This document shows, one piece after another, positions 5,304-5,559 of a stretch of 5,559 bases of DNA. Below the pieces are notes generated by a model. It did no database searches. It was not told the origin of the DNA and saw nothing but the letters and a program-made list of their open reading frames with translations. Position numbers and translations under genes: made by a program. The stretch is taken from NCBI GenBank assembly GCA_023435725.1, contig JAEYRD010000219.1, forward strand, positions 1 to 5,559, written 5' to 3'. Within the stretch, counting starts at the first letter, position 1; every line of letters starts with the position of its first letter. The DNA is from Pseudomonadota bacterium (GTDB lineage: Bacteria > Pseudomonadota > Alphaproteobacteria > Rhizobiales > Xanthobacteraceae).

Positions 5304-5559
5304 CTACGGATTCGACGGCGTCAGGACCAGCGGCGGCTTGGGCCTCGGCTTTGCGGGCGCCGGACCCGGGGCTGGCCGCACCTCGATCGGCGGCGGCAAT
5401 GGCGCGAGCTGCTGGCTTGCGAGCGGCTGGCTCGGCGCGGCGGGAGCCGCCTGCGGGGCTTTCGGCGTCGGCGCGACCTTCGGCTTCGGCGCGCGGCGCG
5501 GATCGCGACCCGGTATCGGCACGTCGGTCAGCGCCGGCTCCGGCACCGGGTCTGGAGAG
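5304..5559 (-). CDS. C-terminal tail of a proline-rich protein, cut by the window edge
   Basis: The minus-strand frame is open from the TAG at 5304-5306 to the right edge. The visible 80-odd residues are dominated by Pro, Ala, Lys and Arg: RDPRRAPKPKVAPTPKAPQA, then PLPPPIEVRPAPGPAPAKPR and the end PPLVLTPSNP. This is a disordered, basic, proline-rich tail of the kind found at the ends of periplasm-spanning or cell-wall-associated proteins; the main domain is outside the window, so the family cannot be named. A GTG at 5546 could serve as a start, but the same composition (SDP) continues past it to the edge, so it is more likely an internal valine. Low-complexity composition in GC-rich DNA could also mimic a coding frame, which lowers confidence. 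Confidence 0.6.
   Translation of the reverse strand, partial: SPDPVPEPALTDVPIPGRDPRRAPKPKVAPTPKAPQAAPAAPSQPLASQQLAPLPPPIEVRPAPGPAPAKPRPKPPLVLTPSNP

Noticed and set aside
1..5559. CRISPR arrays, tRNA or rRNA genes, insertion sequences and phage genes
   Set aside because: No regularly spaced repeats, cloverleaf pattern, transposase-like product or terminal inverted repeats with target duplication were found.

Overview
The window looks like chromosomal DNA of a slow-growing rhizobium-type alphaproteobacterium, most likely Bradyrhizobium or a close relative. The grounds are high GC, a FixK-type Crp/Fnr regulator, a short Omp25/Omp31-like porin with the N-terminal WSGFYIGANGGWG signature, a DUF2336 protein, and intergenic palindromic sequences of a kind common in those genomes. 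Genus assignment is inference from protein style, not from a database search.

Layout, left to right. A FixK-like regulator (plus strand, probably cut by the left edge) ends at 649. A 243-bp gap holds a degenerate palindromic repeat and then the intrinsic terminator of the convergent porin gene (minus strand, 893-1645). The porin's upstream region carries a perfect 8-8-8 inverted repeat (1688-1711). Next on the minus strand is an 88-aa protein of unknown function (1806-2072). A perfect FNR/FixK box (TTGAT-N4-ATCAA, 2139-2152) sits 73 bp upstream of its start. To the right are two plus-strand genes with weak ribosome binding sites, a GNAT acetyltransferase (2261-2758) and a class I SAM methyltransferase (2821-3453), closed by a UUCG-loop terminator. 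The right third is a minus-strand pair: a DUF2336 protein (3921-5045) and, 34 bp behind it, an 83-aa protein of unknown function (3635-3886). Their upstream region is AT-rich and contains a perfect inverted repeat within a cluster of four related half-sites. It also has a 12-bp tandem duplication just before the start codon. The right edge cuts a proline-rich C-terminal protein tail.

How the parts fit: the one link the sequence supports is between the FixK-type regulator, whose recognition helix has the E-xx-SR pattern that reads TTGAT-N4-ATCAA, and the perfect box upstream of the 88-aa gene. That makes the small protein a candidate member of an oxygen-limitation (FixK) regulon. The DUF2336 and 83-aa genes look like a two-gene operon. 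No mobile element, CRISPR array, tRNA or rRNA was seen. No complete undescribed multi-gene system is evident; the most promising leads are the FixK-box small protein and the operator-like cluster in front of the DUF2336 operon.
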